Source: Liquorilactobacillus uvarum DSM 19971 (lineage in GTDB: Bacteria; Bacillota; Bacilli; Lactobacillales; Lactobacillaceae). From it: a DNA stretch of 64,000 nt. The stretch is from the NCBI RefSeq assembly GCF_001434935.1, contig NZ_AZEG01000010.1, forward strand, positions 19,836 to 83,835, given 5' to 3'. The translations under genes were made by a program, and so were the position numbers. Shown piece after piece: positions 8,842-18,208 of this stretch (its first letter is position 1; each line of letters begins with the position of its first letter). The notes beneath the pieces are model-generated. The model was given only the letters and a program-made list of their open reading frames with translations, did no database searches and had not been told where the DNA came from.

Positions 8842-10419
8842 GTGTTTGATAAATTTAAAAATGGGTTGGGACGGTTAAGAGATCGCTGGCAATCGCAGAG
8901 TCGAATAAAAAAAGTATCGCTGTCGCTTGCACTCATCAGTATTTTTGCTGTTATTGGGATTGTCTATTACATGAACACCAGAGTTCAGTATGGTGTGTTG
9001 TTTACAGACTTGAGCGATGCAGATGCCGGAACGGTAACAAAGGAATTGAAGAGCGAAAATGTTCCATACAAGCTAACGGACGATGGAAAAACGATTATGA
9101 TCGATCAGAATAAGGTAGATCAAACGCGGATAGATTTAGCTGTTGATAATAAGCTGCCGAACAGTTCGACTGGGTTCGAGTTATTCGACAATACAAATGT
9201 TATGACGACAGACGAAGATCGCAAAGTTATGTATCAACGAGCTGTGACGGGTGAGCTTGAACGAGCAATTGAGTCACTGAATGACGTTGAAAAAGCCAAG
9301 GTTATGCTTGTAACACCTAAACAGAGTGTTTTTGATGATGATGGAAAAGAAAAAAAAGCCAAAGCATCTGTTGTTTTGACGCTTAAAGGAAGCGGGCTCA
9401 CTGATTCAGCTGTCCAAGGTATTGTTGCACTGACCGCTGGAGCGGTAGAAAATTTGAGTCCGCAGAATGTCAAAGTTGTAGATAGTAACGGGGAGTTGCT
9501 ATCAGGTAACAGCAGTGATGACAACCAGATGTCAAATTACAGCACGAAATATATGGGCATCAAAAAAGCCTATGAAAAAATGCTTGAAGATAAGATCAAT
9601 AAATTGCTTCAACCCATATATGGGACAAACAAACTCAGAGTTTCGGTTAATCTTGATTTGAATTTTGATTCGATCGAAAGAAAAATGGTTACATACAATA
9701 ATCCTAAGATTAGAAGCGAGAATGTTCAGACGACTGGAAATGGTCAGGCAACACAGAATACGCAAACAGGCGAAGCAAATAATAATGCTTCAAATGTAAC
9801 GGGCAGCAGTAGCAGCAGCGATAATGGTTCTTACAGCAGGAGTGTCAACAACGAGTTAGACACACAGACAACAAAGGTTATCAGTGCACCAGGTTCAATC
9901 AAGAGAATGACGAGTTCGGTCGTGGTTAATGGAGACTTGTCGCAAAATGATCAGAATCAAATCAAGACACTTGTTTCTTCGGCTATTGGTTTTGACCAAG
10001 GCAGAGGAGATGCGATCAATGTCCAGGGAATTGATTTTGTAAAACGCAGAAAAAGCACAGATGATAACACAAAATCTAAAAAGAAAAAGTCAAATATTTG
10101 GCTATATGTTGGAGCCGGTGCAGGGGCACTACTGCTGATCGGTTCGATTATAGGTACCATCCTAGTTATTAGAAAAAGACGGCAGAACAAAGAGGATGAG
10201 TATTATGAAGATGCAGATATAACTCAGCCGACAGAGCAGCAAAGTGAAGAAGCAACTGAGACGCAGCCGGAAAAAACGGCAGAAGAAAAAAAGGCGTTGG
10301 AACTTGCAGTTAAACGTGAAAAAGCTCAAAAAGACAAGGATGAGAAAGCTAAAGATTACGCTGATAAACATCCTGAAGAAGTAGCCGATCTACTCAAAGC
10401 ATGGATGAAAGAAAAATAG
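8842..10419 (+). CDS. fliF: Flagellar MS-ring protein FliF
   Basis: FliF forms the membrane ring on which the flagellum is built. The 525-residue protein has a first membrane helix (about 26-44), the large periplasm-facing ring-building domains, a Ser/Asn-rich loop (about 300-335), a second membrane helix (about 420-442), and a charged cytoplasmic tail ending in HPEEVADLLKAWMKE, which matches the FliG-binding segment. It uses a GTG start with GGGGGA upstream. Confidence 0.96.
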   Translation: MFDKFKNGLGRLRDRWQSQSRIKKVSLSLALISIFAVIGIVYYMNTRVQYGVLFTDLSDADAGTVTKELKSENVPYKLTDDGKTIMIDQNKVDQTRIDLAVDNKLPNSSTGFELFDNTNVMTTDEDRKVMYQRAVTGELERAIESLNDVEKAKVMLVTPKQSVFDDDGKEKKAKASVVLTLKGSGLTDSAVQGIVALTAGAVENLSPQNVKVVDSNGELLSGNSSDDNQMSNYSTKYMGIKKAYEKMLEDKINKLLQPIYGTNKLRVSVNLDLNFDSIERKMVTYNNPKIRSENVQTTGNGQATQNTQTGEANNNASNVTGSSSSSDNGSYSRSVNNELDTQTTKVISAPGSIKRMTSSVVVNGDLSQNDQNQIKTLVSSAIGFDQGRGDAINVQGIDFVKRRKSTDDNTKSKKKKSNIWLYVGAGAGALLLIGSIIGTILVIRKRRQNKEDEYYEDADITQPTEQQSEEATETQPEKTAEEKKALELAVKREKAQKDKDEKAKDYADKHPEEVADLLKAWMKEK

Positions 10420-10435
10420 ATGTGGGGTAAGCGAA

Positions 10436-11440
10436 ATGGATTCAATTGAAGGTATTAAAAAGGCAGCAATCTTATTGATTTCGCTTGGGTCGGAAACGTC
10501 ATCTAAGATCATGAAGTTGCTCCCAGAAAATTTTATTCAAAAAGTAAGTTATGAAATTGCAAATACAGATGCTGTCAGTCCTGAACAGCGCGAAAAGGTT
10601 TTGGAAGAGTTTGTTAATACTGCTGCGGCTAAACAATATGTTCTTGATGGCGGAATCGATTATGCCAAGAACTTATTGAATCAAGCTTTAGGCCCTCAAA
10701 AGGCCAAAGAAATCATTGATCTTCTAAATCAGATTCAATTAAGGGAGAGACCATTCAATATTGCTCGCAAAGCCGATACACAGCAGTTAGTTAATTTGCT
10801 AGTTGATGAACATCCGCAGACGGTTGCATTGATTATGTGCTATATGCAGCCAGATAAGGCCGCAGATGTTTTGTCACAATTCCCGATGGATTTTCAAGTT
10901 GATGTTGCAGAACGCATCGGAACGATTACGAGTACTTCGCCTAAAATCGTTAAACGAATTGAGAAAGTTATTGAAAACAAGTTCTCGAACTATGCTGAAA
11001 ATGATACTGAGAATGTCGGTGGTGTTCATACCTTGGTTGATATCTTGAATTCGGCAAGTCGAAGCACGGAGAAGAACATTATTAATGACCTCGATGTTCG
11101 CCAACCTGAATTGGCTAGTGAAGTTAAAGCCAGTCTCTTCACCTTCGAAGATATTATCACGCTTGAAAAAATGGATGTTCAAAAAGTCTTGCGGGATGTC
11201 GATAATGATGTTCTTGTATTGGCCTTGAAGGGTACGACCGAGGATATCCAGAACTTTATCTTCGAAAATCTTTCGAGCCGCGCGGTTGAAAATCTTAAAG
11301 AAGAACTTGAATTTATGGGACCAACACGTTTGTCGGCAGTAGAAGAAGCACAGCAAACCATTGTTGGGGTTATTCGCAAATTAGATGAAGCCGGTGAGAT
11401 TTATATTGGAAGAGGGGAGCAGGATGCAGTCATCAAGTAA
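10436..11440 (+). CDS. fliG: Flagellar motor switch protein FliG
   Basis: FliG is the C-ring protein that contacts MotA and sets rotation sense. The 334-residue protein has the N-terminal FliF-binding domain, the middle domain with the EHPQTVA motif (about 124-130) that binds FliM, and the C-terminal domain with alternating charged residues around 270-300. The 3' end overlaps fliH by 17 nt. Confidence 0.97.
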   Translation: MDSIEGIKKAAILLISLGSETSSKIMKLLPENFIQKVSYEIANTDAVSPEQREKVLEEFVNTAAAKQYVLDGGIDYAKNLLNQALGPQKAKEIIDLLNQIQLRERPFNIARKADTQQLVNLLVDEHPQTVALIMCYMQPDKAADVLSQFPMDFQVDVAERIGTITSTSPKIVKRIEKVIENKFSNYAENDTENVGGVHTLVDILNSASRSTEKNIINDLDVRQPELASEVKASLFTFEDIITLEKMDVQKVLRDVDNDVLVLALKGTTEDIQNFIFENLSSRAVENLKEELEFMGPTRLSAVEEAQQTIVGVIRKLDEAGEIYIGRGEQDAVIK

Positions 11441-12152
11441 TAATCTGTTGAAGCAAACCAGTATTTCTAAAATTAAAAATCCAAAATCAATTGTTACAAA
11501 AGCAGTTGCTAAAACACACCCGAAAAAAAAGAAGTTGACGCCTGCAAATGCACCTAGTGCGAATGTTCTGAGTTCAGGCCAGCAAAAGAGTATGGAGATT
11601 ATCAGACAAAAGATAATTGGCAGTGCTAAAGAAGAAGCAGTCAGAATTAAGGACGAAGCTTACCATCAGGCTAAAGAAGAAGGCTATCGTGATGGTTACC
11701 AAGAAGGCGAACTTGAAGGCGAAAAAGCCGCACAAGAACTGACGCAACAAGCTAAGAAAAATCTGGTGGAAACAGTAAATAGTACAAAACAATATATTGC
11801 GGCAGAACGAAACAAAATCATTTCATTTGCGATTGAAATGGCAGAGATATTGGTGAAACATGAGCTGGACAAGGATAGTGGGGAACTTTTGCCCTTGCTT
11901 GATCCGATTCTTTTCAAGCTGGAGAAACCGGATCAAGTCATTACGATCCATGCTAATCCACGCTACCACGAGGTATTGGTAAAGAAAATGGAAACAAAGA
12001 AAAAAGAGACAGCCAACTTGAGATATATTGTTTTAGATAATCTGAAACTGTCGCCTTATGAAGTAACGGTGGAGTCCACGGAATCATTTGAAACATTTGA
12101 TCTTCAGGAAGAACTGCACAAATTCCTACAGCAAATACAAGAAACTGAGTGA
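11424..12152 (+). CDS. fliH: Flagellar export ATPase regulator FliH
   Basis: FliH is the stator-like partner of the export ATPase FliI. The 242-residue protein has a lysine-rich N terminus, then a glycine-spaced helix (YRDGYQEGELEGEKAA) with the GxxxG-type repeats typical of FliH. A C-terminal domain resembling the ATPase peripheral stalk follows. ATG 11424 is chosen over the upstream frame because GAGGGGAGCAGG directly precedes it. It overlaps the end of fliG. Confidence 0.9.
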   Translation: MQSSSNNLLKQTSISKIKNPKSIVTKAVAKTHPKKKKLTPANAPSANVLSSGQQKSMEIIRQKIIGSAKEEAVRIKDEAYHQAKEEGYRDGYQEGELEGEKAAQELTQQAKKNLVETVNSTKQYIAAERNKIISFAIEMAEILVKHELDKDSGELLPLLDPILFKLEKPDQVITIHANPRYHEVLVKKMETKKKETANLRYIVLDNLKLSPYEVTVESTESFETFDLQEELHKFLQQIQETE

Positions 12153-12157
12153 TTAAT

Positions 12158-13504
12158 ATGGAATTTAAACTAAATTTAGATGATTATCTCGAAAAGGCAA
12201 AAGAACATGAATTCTACACTTCATACGGTAAGGTCAGTGAAATTGTCGGATTGATCATTAAAGTTGAAGGCATGGATGTTTTCATGGGTGAGATCTGCAA
12301 GGTAATGATCAATGGCGGTAAAAAAGTCGCATTGACAGAAGTTGTGGGTTTTATCAAAGAAACAGTGCTGCTGATGCCGCTGGATGAACTTGAAGGAATT
12401 GGTCCCGGCTGTTTAGTCAAAGCAACAGGTAAAGTACTGACAGTCAAAGTTAGCGATGAATTACTTGGACACACTCTTGACGGGCTAGGAAGACCATTTG
12501 ATCAGGAGGTCGATACTGCGAAGCTGATAGATTATCCAGTTATTCAGGATTCGCCGGATCCGTTTCAACGCAAAAAGATTGATGCAGTTCTAGGTACGGG
12601 AGTTAGAGCGATTGATGGTTTACTGACAGTCGGTGAAGGACAGCGAATAGGGGTCTTTGCCGGCAGCGGTGTTGGTAAAAGTACACTTTTGGGAATGATT
12701 GCCAAGTATTGTGAAGCGGATGTAATTGTTATTGGTCTGATCGGTGAGCGTGGCCGCGAGGTTAGAGAGTTCATTGAAAATGATCTGGGGCCTGAAGGAT
12801 ATCGCAAGTCAGTTGTTGTCTGCGCTACTTCTGATATGCCGCCGCTCGTGCGCTTAAAGGGGGCTCATGTTGCGACTGCAATTGCCGAGTACTATCGTGA
12901 TCAAGGCAAAAAAGTGGTACTCATGATGGATTCGGTGACCCGATTCGCGATGGCACAGCGAGAAATAGGACTATCAACAGGGGAACCGCCAACAACGAAA
13001 GGGTACACCCCTTCAGTTTTTGCAGCACTTCCCAAGCTGCTTGAACGCAGCGGGACCTCTTATAAAGGTTCGATCACAGCATTTTATACGGTTTTGGTTG
13101 AGGGCGATGATATGAACGAGCCGATCGCTGATGCGGTTCGCGGTATTCTTGACGGACATATCATTCTTTCACGCAAAATAGCAGCACACAATCATTATCC
13201 GGCAATTGATGTTCAGAATAGTCTGAGCCGCTTAATGAAATCATTAGTTACCGAACAGCATTATCAGCATGCAAGTGAGCTGCGCGAGAACATGTCAGTC
13301 TATGCTGATTCGAAGGATCTGATCGATATTGGTGCTTATAAAGCAGGATCCAATGCAGTCATTGATTATGCCATTTCTTTGCATCATCCGATTGACGATT
13401 TCCTCTGCCAAAAGGTTGATGAGCATTCCACATATGAGCAGACATTAAGTCAACTAGACGGTTTGTTCAGTGATGTAACTTCACTTGAAGGGCAGCGCCA
13501 ATAG
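12158..13504 (+). CDS. fliI: Flagellar export ATPase FliI
   Basis: FliI is the hexameric ATPase that unfolds and feeds substrates to the export gate. Walker A GVFAGSGVGKST (about 165) and Walker B VVLMMDSVTRFAMAQRE are intact, as is the EPP region of the flagellar ATPase family. There are 448 residues from ATG 12158. An alternative GTG at 12149 overlaps the fliH stop as GTGA and would add three residues; neither start has a strong ribosome site, which suggests coupling to fliH translation. Confidence 0.96.
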   Translation: MEFKLNLDDYLEKAKEHEFYTSYGKVSEIVGLIIKVEGMDVFMGEICKVMINGGKKVALTEVVGFIKETVLLMPLDELEGIGPGCLVKATGKVLTVKVSDELLGHTLDGLGRPFDQEVDTAKLIDYPVIQDSPDPFQRKKIDAVLGTGVRAIDGLLTVGEGQRIGVFAGSGVGKSTLLGMIAKYCEADVIVIGLIGERGREVREFIENDLGPEGYRKSVVVCATSDMPPLVRLKGAHVATAIAEYYRDQGKKVVLMMDSVTRFAMAQREIGLSTGEPPTTKGYTPSVFAALPKLLERSGTSYKGSITAFYTVLVEGDDMNEPIADAVRGILDGHIILSRKIAAHNHYPAIDVQNSLSRLMKSLVTEQHYQHASELRENMSVYADSKDLIDIGAYKAGSNAVIDYAISLHHPIDDFLCQKVDEHSTYEQTLSQLDGLFSDVTSLEGQRQ

Positions 13505-13527
13505 TATATTGAGGGAGAGGATCAGCG

Positions 13528-13950
13528 ATTAAACGTTTTGAATTTTCATTAGGGAATATTCTTGAGTACCGGAAGCAGAACGAACAGAACATCAAGCAGG
13601 GTTATACTGCACTTCGCCAAGAGTTAGCCAACAAAGAAAATGAAATGGAAAGATTAAGTACCGAGAAATTTAATCTGATGGATGTCGGAGAATTGACTGT
13701 TGGAAGAATGCAAGTTCAGCAACGGTATCTAATCGAATTGGATCGGCAGATTGGAGAAATAAAAACAGAGTCGTTGGAGTTGCAAAATAGGGTTGAAATG
13801 GCTCTTCAAGAAGTGGTTCAGGCACAAAAAGAACGTAAAGTACTTGAAAAACTTGAAGAAAAACAGCATTTGATATATCTCCAGGAAGTTAAGCATGAGG
13901 AGCAAAAGCAGCTTGATGAGATGGGAAATCGTTCTAAATTTGCTTTTTAA
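13528..13950 (+). CDS. fliJ: Flagellar export chaperone FliJ, apparently starting at ATT
   Basis: FliJ is the coiled-coil stalk protein that connects FliI to FlhA. The frame encodes a 140-residue, highly charged coiled coil. It begins with the FliJ-like segment IKRFEFSLGNILEYRKQNE, which resembles the Bacillus N terminus. No ATG, GTG or TTG occurs in this frame between the upstream stop near 13509 and ATG 13645. The strong site GGGAGAGG (13513-13520) is 7 nt before ATT 13528. Starting at 13645 would leave 101 residues, lose the conserved N terminus and have no good ribosome site. The ATT start is an inference from these facts. Confidence 0.82.
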   Translation: MKRFEFSLGNILEYRKQNEQNIKQGYTALRQELANKENEMERLSTEKFNLMDVGELTVGRMQVQQRYLIELDRQIGEIKTESLELQNRVEMALQEVVQAQKERKVLEKLEEKQHLIYLQEVKHEEQKQLDEMGNRSKFAF

Positions 13951-13969
13951 TTTGAAAGGAGGTGAATAA

Positions 13970-15661
13970 ATGCAAAAGATAAGTTCAAAAGATATTAATA
14001 CTCCAGCATCAAACGCTGACAAAAAAGCGACTCCGGATATCAAGAATGCTGGGAACTTCAAAAAAATTTTAAAAAACTACAATACGAAAAAGACAGTTTC
14101 AACAGTCCAGGAACAGTTGTCCAACAAGAAAAAGGAAGAATTACCTGGAGAAGATATGACTGAAGAACAATCGGAAAATCTGGTAGAAAAAGATCAAGCC
14201 CAAGCAGATTCGGATAAATCTGTTACAACAAATGAAAAGAGCGGCGTGGACAAAGATAAAGGCCAAAATGAGAACAGTGCCGCTGGAAGCATATCTTTAA
14301 CAGTGATACCAACAATATCGCAAGATACAACATCGACAAAAACAGTGCAGTCTGCAAGTGCGAAAAAAGTACCGGGAGAAAATACTGTAAAATCCAATGA
14401 ACATTTAAATTTGGAGATTGACAAGCAAGCTCAAACGGTGCTTGCGGGTACTACTGATACTGATAAAACAGCGGTCGGTTCTTTTGAAGCTCAAGCAGAA
14501 GCAGCTGGTATAGAGATAAAAGCAACGGCTACCACTCAAAATACGGATGCTAAAGTAGCAGTTGTCCAGCAAATTGCTGAAATATCTGATAGAACACCGC
14601 AGCAACCTGAGGTTATCGCAGGTCAGACTAATGAAACAGCACAAGAAACAACACCGATTGGGGCAGCAACTGGCACTGAAAAGGATAAGAAAGTTGCAGA
14701 AGGTAAGCAGACAACAACGAAAACTGATTCGAGTATTGTGAAAACAGACACACCAATCTCTGAAAATGAACAAAAAATTGTATTAGATGTGCAGTCAAAT
14801 GAGATAAAAGAAGCTAAAAAGAACTCAGATTCGAAAATTTCTGAAAATTTGATCAATGAAATTTCAGATAATAAGAGTACAAAAACGTCCAATTTTGAAG
14901 TTTCAGATAATACACAATATCCGGCAACTGATGTGCAAACGAAGGAAACAAATGCCGCTAAAAATAATTTGGCAGGTGATAATGATGAATCAGCAGTGGA
15001 TATTACCCAAAAACCTGCTGAACTTTCTGTCAACACTCCAGTTTCTAAGTCTCCAGAAATCGTCAAGCAAATCGTTGTTGCACAATTTACTCCTGTTGAA
15101 GCGCAAAGTTCACTCGTTGCTGATTTACGGCCAACACTGCAAACACCAGTAACTGCAGCCGCGAATACGGCGGTAAAGAGCAGTAACTTATTAACTGCAG
15201 AACAAACTTCTGAGATAACACGTCCGATTGTGCAGAGTTTGAAAACGATGGCTACTGGATCAAACAAATCGATGACACTGCAGCTGTTACCTGAAAACCT
15301 TGGAAAGGTCAGAGTTTCTCTGAGTGTGACAGATCAACAGGTACGTTTAGAATTCAAAGTCCAGAGTGAACATACAAAGCAGTTGCTGGAGTCCATCTCA
15401 AACAAGCTGGAGCAGGTTTTGAAAAATCAAGATACAGGCGGTAATGTGGTTAATGCTAAAGAGGCTGCAGCGCCGGCTAATAATTTCGATTCGCTCCAGA
15501 TGGATCTTTTGAATCAGCAGTCACCGCAAAGGCAATTCGAGCAACAGACGTCCAAACGGCATGCTAGAGGGGGTCTTTACCAGGCAAAAATGGAAACTCA
15601 AAAGGCAAAGAAAGATACGAAAGAAGAAAAAAGCAAAAATACAATCAGTATTTTAGCTTAA
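13970..15661 (+). CDS. fliK: Flagellar hook-length control protein FliK
   Basis: FliK is the secreted ruler that switches export specificity when the hook is complete. The 563-residue protein is mostly a low-complexity Thr/Glu/Lys/Ala-rich region (about 1-400), as usual for the ruler part. It ends in the conserved Flg_hook domain, with LQLLPENLGKVRVSL (about 437-451) and a helix around 470-490. A perfect AAAGGAGGTG ribosome site precedes ATG. At this length it could reflect a fairly long hook, but that is speculative. Confidence 0.94.
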   Translation: MQKISSKDINTPASNADKKATPDIKNAGNFKKILKNYNTKKTVSTVQEQLSNKKKEELPGEDMTEEQSENLVEKDQAQADSDKSVTTNEKSGVDKDKGQNENSAAGSISLTVIPTISQDTTSTKTVQSASAKKVPGENTVKSNEHLNLEIDKQAQTVLAGTTDTDKTAVGSFEAQAEAAGIEIKATATTQNTDAKVAVVQQIAEISDRTPQQPEVIAGQTNETAQETTPIGAATGTEKDKKVAEGKQTTTKTDSSIVKTDTPISENEQKIVLDVQSNEIKEAKKNSDSKISENLINEISDNKSTKTSNFEVSDNTQYPATDVQTKETNAAKNNLAGDNDESAVDITQKPAELSVNTPVSKSPEIVKQIVVAQFTPVEAQSSLVADLRPTLQTPVTAAANTAVKSSNLLTAEQTSEITRPIVQSLKTMATGSNKSMTLQLLPENLGKVRVSLSVTDQQVRLEFKVQSEHTKQLLESISNKLEQVLKNQDTGGNVVNAKEAAAPANNFDSLQMDLLNQQSPQRQFEQQTSKRHARGGLYQAKMETQKAKKDTKEEKSKNTISILA

Positions 15662-15679
15662 CATGGGAGGCTGTATATA

Positions 15680-16102
15680 TTGAATAACACAATATCTGAT
15701 GCTGTTCCATCAATTGCTGATGCAACGGCTTATAATACCACTAAAAACTCTTCAGGTGTTTCAATGGAGTCTTTCCTTAAAATCATGGCCGCATCGATGA
15801 GCAATCCTTCAATGAGTGGTAGTGATTCGGGAAGCAGTGGCAGCGGAACTGACTATGTCTCACAGCTTGCACAGTTTACAACACTTGATCAGCTGAATGC
15901 GATGGGGAAAAACTTAACAAGCTCTGTTATGATCATGCAGCAGCAAGAAGCATTCAACCTTTTGGGAAAAAATGTAACGCTCAATGACGGTGGAAGCAAT
16001 ATCACAGGCAAGGTCGATAAAGTACGCTTTGAAAATGGATATGCAACTTTGGTCGTAAACAACAAGGAATACAGCATGAGTACATTGAATGAGGTTGGGT
16101 GA
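15680..16102 (+). CDS. flgD: Flagellar hook-cap scaffold FlgD
   Basis: FlgD caps the growing hook. The 140-residue protein has the N-terminal FlgD core (MESFLKIMAASMSNP, then YVSQLAQFTTLDQL) and a short C-terminal SH3-like part. It lacks the larger FLgD_tudor/Ig region of proteobacterial FlgD, as in Bacillus. It starts with TTG after GGGAGG. The last codons overlap the next gene as GTGA. Confidence 0.93.
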   Translation: MNNTISDAVPSIADATAYNTTKNSSGVSMESFLKIMAASMSNPSMSGSDSGSSGSGTDYVSQLAQFTTLDQLNAMGKNLTSSVMIMQQQEAFNLLGKNVTLNDGGSNITGKVDKVRFENGYATLVVNNKEYSMSTLNEVG

Positions 16103-16476
16103 TTCAATCGATGTCAATGGAGATTTCGCGGGTCCATGATCCGGCGCTGACAGCACAGAATATCGTTTCGCAAAAAAAAGAACAAAATGCGGCACTTTTT
16201 TCAAAAGTATTGGATGAAAAAAAGCAAAGCGTCAAACTTTCAAATCATGCGCGCAAACGATTAACAGCACGGGATCTGCACCTTCATAATGATGATTATC
16301 AACAAATTTCAAATGCACTGACTGAATTGGAACAAAAAGGCAGTAAGGAATCCTTGCTGCTATATAAAGACATGGGCTTGATTGCTAACATTCATAACCG
16401 TACGATCATCACGGCAATGAATATGCAGGAAATCAACACAGTAACCAACATAGATAGTACGAAATTTATAAAATAA
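16099..16476 (+). CDS. Flagellar operon protein of the TIGR02530 family
   Basis: This 125-residue basic protein lies between flgD and flgE, the standard place for the TIGR02530 flagellar operon family. Family features are the HARKRLTARDLHLHNDDYQQI segment (about 50-70) and the ending INVHN-like NIHNRTIITAMN. No enzymatic motif or membrane helix is visible. Its molecular job is not established; a role in hook assembly is inferred from position. GTG 16099 is chosen because GAGG is 5 nt upstream and it overlaps flgD by 4 nt; ATG 16111 is an alternative. Confidence 0.8.
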   Translation: MIQSMSMEISRVHDPALTAQNIVSQKKEQNAALFSKVLDEKKQSVKLSNHARKRLTARDLHLHNDDYQQISNALTELEQKGSKESLLLYKDMGLIANIHNRTIITAMNMQEINTVTNIDSTKFIK

Positions 16477-16556
16477 ATAGCTGGACTGAAAAGGGGCTAT
16501 AGCATTTTCAGAATGACAGAAGAAAATGCGACAAATTAATTTAGGGGGAAATAATA

Positions 16557-17420
16557 ATGTTAAGATCACTTTACTCAGGTGTTAGTGGAATGAAGAACTT
16601 GCAGACAAAAATGGATGTTGTATCAAATAACATTGCGAACGTAAATACAACAGGTTACAAATCAAGTCGTGTATCCTTTCAAGATATGGTGAGCCAAACG
16701 ATGTCGAATGCAACTGCACCTACTGGCAATGGTGGTGGTATCAATGGAAAACAGATCGGCTTAGGGGTTCAGACTGGTTCGGTCGATACTTCCACGGGCG
16801 CAGGCGCACCGCAATCAACAGGAAATCCGACTGACCTATATATCGGTGGTGAGGGTTACTTTGTGGTTCAAAACTCTGATAACGGCACTTATTACACAAG
16901 AGATGGCTCTTTTAAACTCGATGCTGACGGAACACTTGTTAACTCAGGCGGTTTGAAAGTAATGGGGTACGCAACTTCTGGTGGTGCACAAGTTGAAGGT
17001 GGGACACCAACTTACAGTGAAACGGGTACACCGATTACGATTGCTTCTCAAATCGGAGGACAAAATTACAGTAATAACTCATTAGCGGTCGATGAGAATG
17101 GAACTGTCACTGCTAAATACGGCAGTCAAACCTATGTGATTGGAAAGGTTGAATTGGCAACGTTCTTTAATCCAGGAGGCTTGCAAAAAGTGGGTGGAAA
17201 CAATTATGCAGCAACAGCTAATTCAGGCAACGCGGTTCTTGGACAAGCAGGCGAAAATGGCAGTGGAAACATTCAATCCGGCAAACTTGAAATGTCAAAC
17301 GTTGATCTTTCAAATGAATTTACAGAAATGATCATTGCAAATCGTGCTTATCAAGCCAATGCAAGAAGCATTACAACATCAGATGAAATGCTGCAGGAAT
17401 TAATTAATTTGAAGAGATAA
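16557..17420 (+). CDS. flgE: Flagellar hook protein FlgE
   Basis: FlgE is the subunit of the hook. The 287-residue protein has the rod/hook N-terminal motif VVSNNIANVNTTGYKS (about 22-37) and the C-terminal helix MIIANRAYQANARSITTSDE. The middle is a short hook domain (GEGYFVVQN, YYTRDGSF). It is short like the Bacillus hook protein, and smaller than proteobacterial FlgE. Its place after flgD, with GGGGGA upstream, supports hook rather than distal rod; the distal rod genes are further on at 24.4-25.9 kb. Confidence 0.92.
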   Translation: MLRSLYSGVSGMKNLQTKMDVVSNNIANVNTTGYKSSRVSFQDMVSQTMSNATAPTGNGGGINGKQIGLGVQTGSVDTSTGAGAPQSTGNPTDLYIGGEGYFVVQNSDNGTYYTRDGSFKLDADGTLVNSGGLKVMGYATSGGAQVEGGTPTYSETGTPITIASQIGGQNYSNNSLAVDENGTVTAKYGSQTYVIGKVELATFFNPGGLQKVGGNNYAATANSGNAVLGQAGENGSGNIQSGKLEMSNVDLSNEFTEMIIANRAYQANARSITTSDEMLQELINLKR

Positions 17421-17463
17421 TCGGGCGGTTCTAAATAACAATTTATAAAAAGGGTGGATGTAT

Positions 17464-17670
17464 ATGATTGCCTTGGTTTCAATGAATGGTAACTCGTTTT
17501 ACCTGAATCCTGATTTAATTTACCGTATTGAAGAAACACCTGACACGGTAGTGATCCTGACTGATGGCAAGACCTTGATCGTCAAGCAATCCGCAGAGGA
17601 GATTGTTGATCTGATTATCGAGTATCGGCAAAAAATCTTTCAAAAGCTCCCGAAAGATGAAAGAAAATAA
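17464..17670 (+). CDS. flbD: FlbD/SwrD family motility protein
   Basis: This small 68-residue protein matches the FlbD/SwrD family, with MNGNSFYLNPDLIYRIEE and a C-terminal helix. SwrD in Bacillus raises motor torque in swarming; the same role here is inferred. ATG 17464 is preferred over 17458 because AGGGTGG ends only one base before the latter. It lies between flgE and fliL as in Bacillus. Confidence 0.88.
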   Translation: MIALVSMNGNSFYLNPDLIYRIEETPDTVVILTDGKTLIVKQSAEEIVDLIIEYRQKIFQKLPKDERK

Positions 17671-17689
17671 GAGATAGAGTTGGTGAATT

Positions 17690-18190
17690 ATGGCAAAGGA
17701 AAATGAAGAAACAGAAGGTCGCAAAAAAAGCGGACTCAAGTGGATTGTTATTCTCCCACTGATTTTGATTATTGCTGTAGGAGGCGGAATTGGCGGAACG
17801 ATTCTAACTTCGAAGTTTCTTTCGAATGAGAAAACTGAAGCCGCCAAACAAAGTAGCAATACTGCGAAAATTTCCAGCAAACAAGTTATCGTTCCAGTAA
17901 AGAAATTCCTAGTGAATTTGGCGAATGATGGATCAGGGAGTGATAAGTATGCTCGAGTATCGCTTTCACTTTTAGTGGCAAATTCAGATAACAGTAAAAG
18001 TGTTAAAAAAAATACAGCAGTTGTTCGTGATAGCGTGATTAATGTTTTACGTCAGAAAAAAGCAGCAGATATCTTAAATTCTGCTGATAGTATTCCGAAT
18101 TTAAAGACCGAGTTGAAGGATAATATCAATCGTGCTTATGGACAACAAATTGTTCAAGAAGTGTTTGTGACAGACCTGGTTGTGCAGTAA
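17690..18190 (+). CDS. fliL: Flagellar basal body-associated protein FliL
   Basis: FliL is a single-pass membrane protein that surrounds and supports the stator. The 166-residue protein has a charged cytoplasmic start, one membrane helix (about 17-40) and an extracellular domain with the family pattern KYARVSLSLLV and ending QEVFVTDLVVQ. Its position before fliO is standard. Confidence 0.92.
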   Translation: MAKENEETEGRKKSGLKWIVILPLILIIAVGGGIGGTILTSKFLSNEKTEAAKQSSNTAKISSKQVIVPVKKFLVNLANDGSGSDKYARVSLSLLVANSDNSKSVKKNTAVVRDSVINVLRQKKAADILNSADSIPNLKTELKDNINRAYGQQIVQEVFVTDLVVQ

Positions 18191-18208
18191 AGAAAGGGGG
18201 GCTGGCTA

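Noticed and set aside
14194..15267. Long minus-strand frames inside fliK
   Set aside because: They are antisense shadows of the low-complexity fliK region with no start signals.
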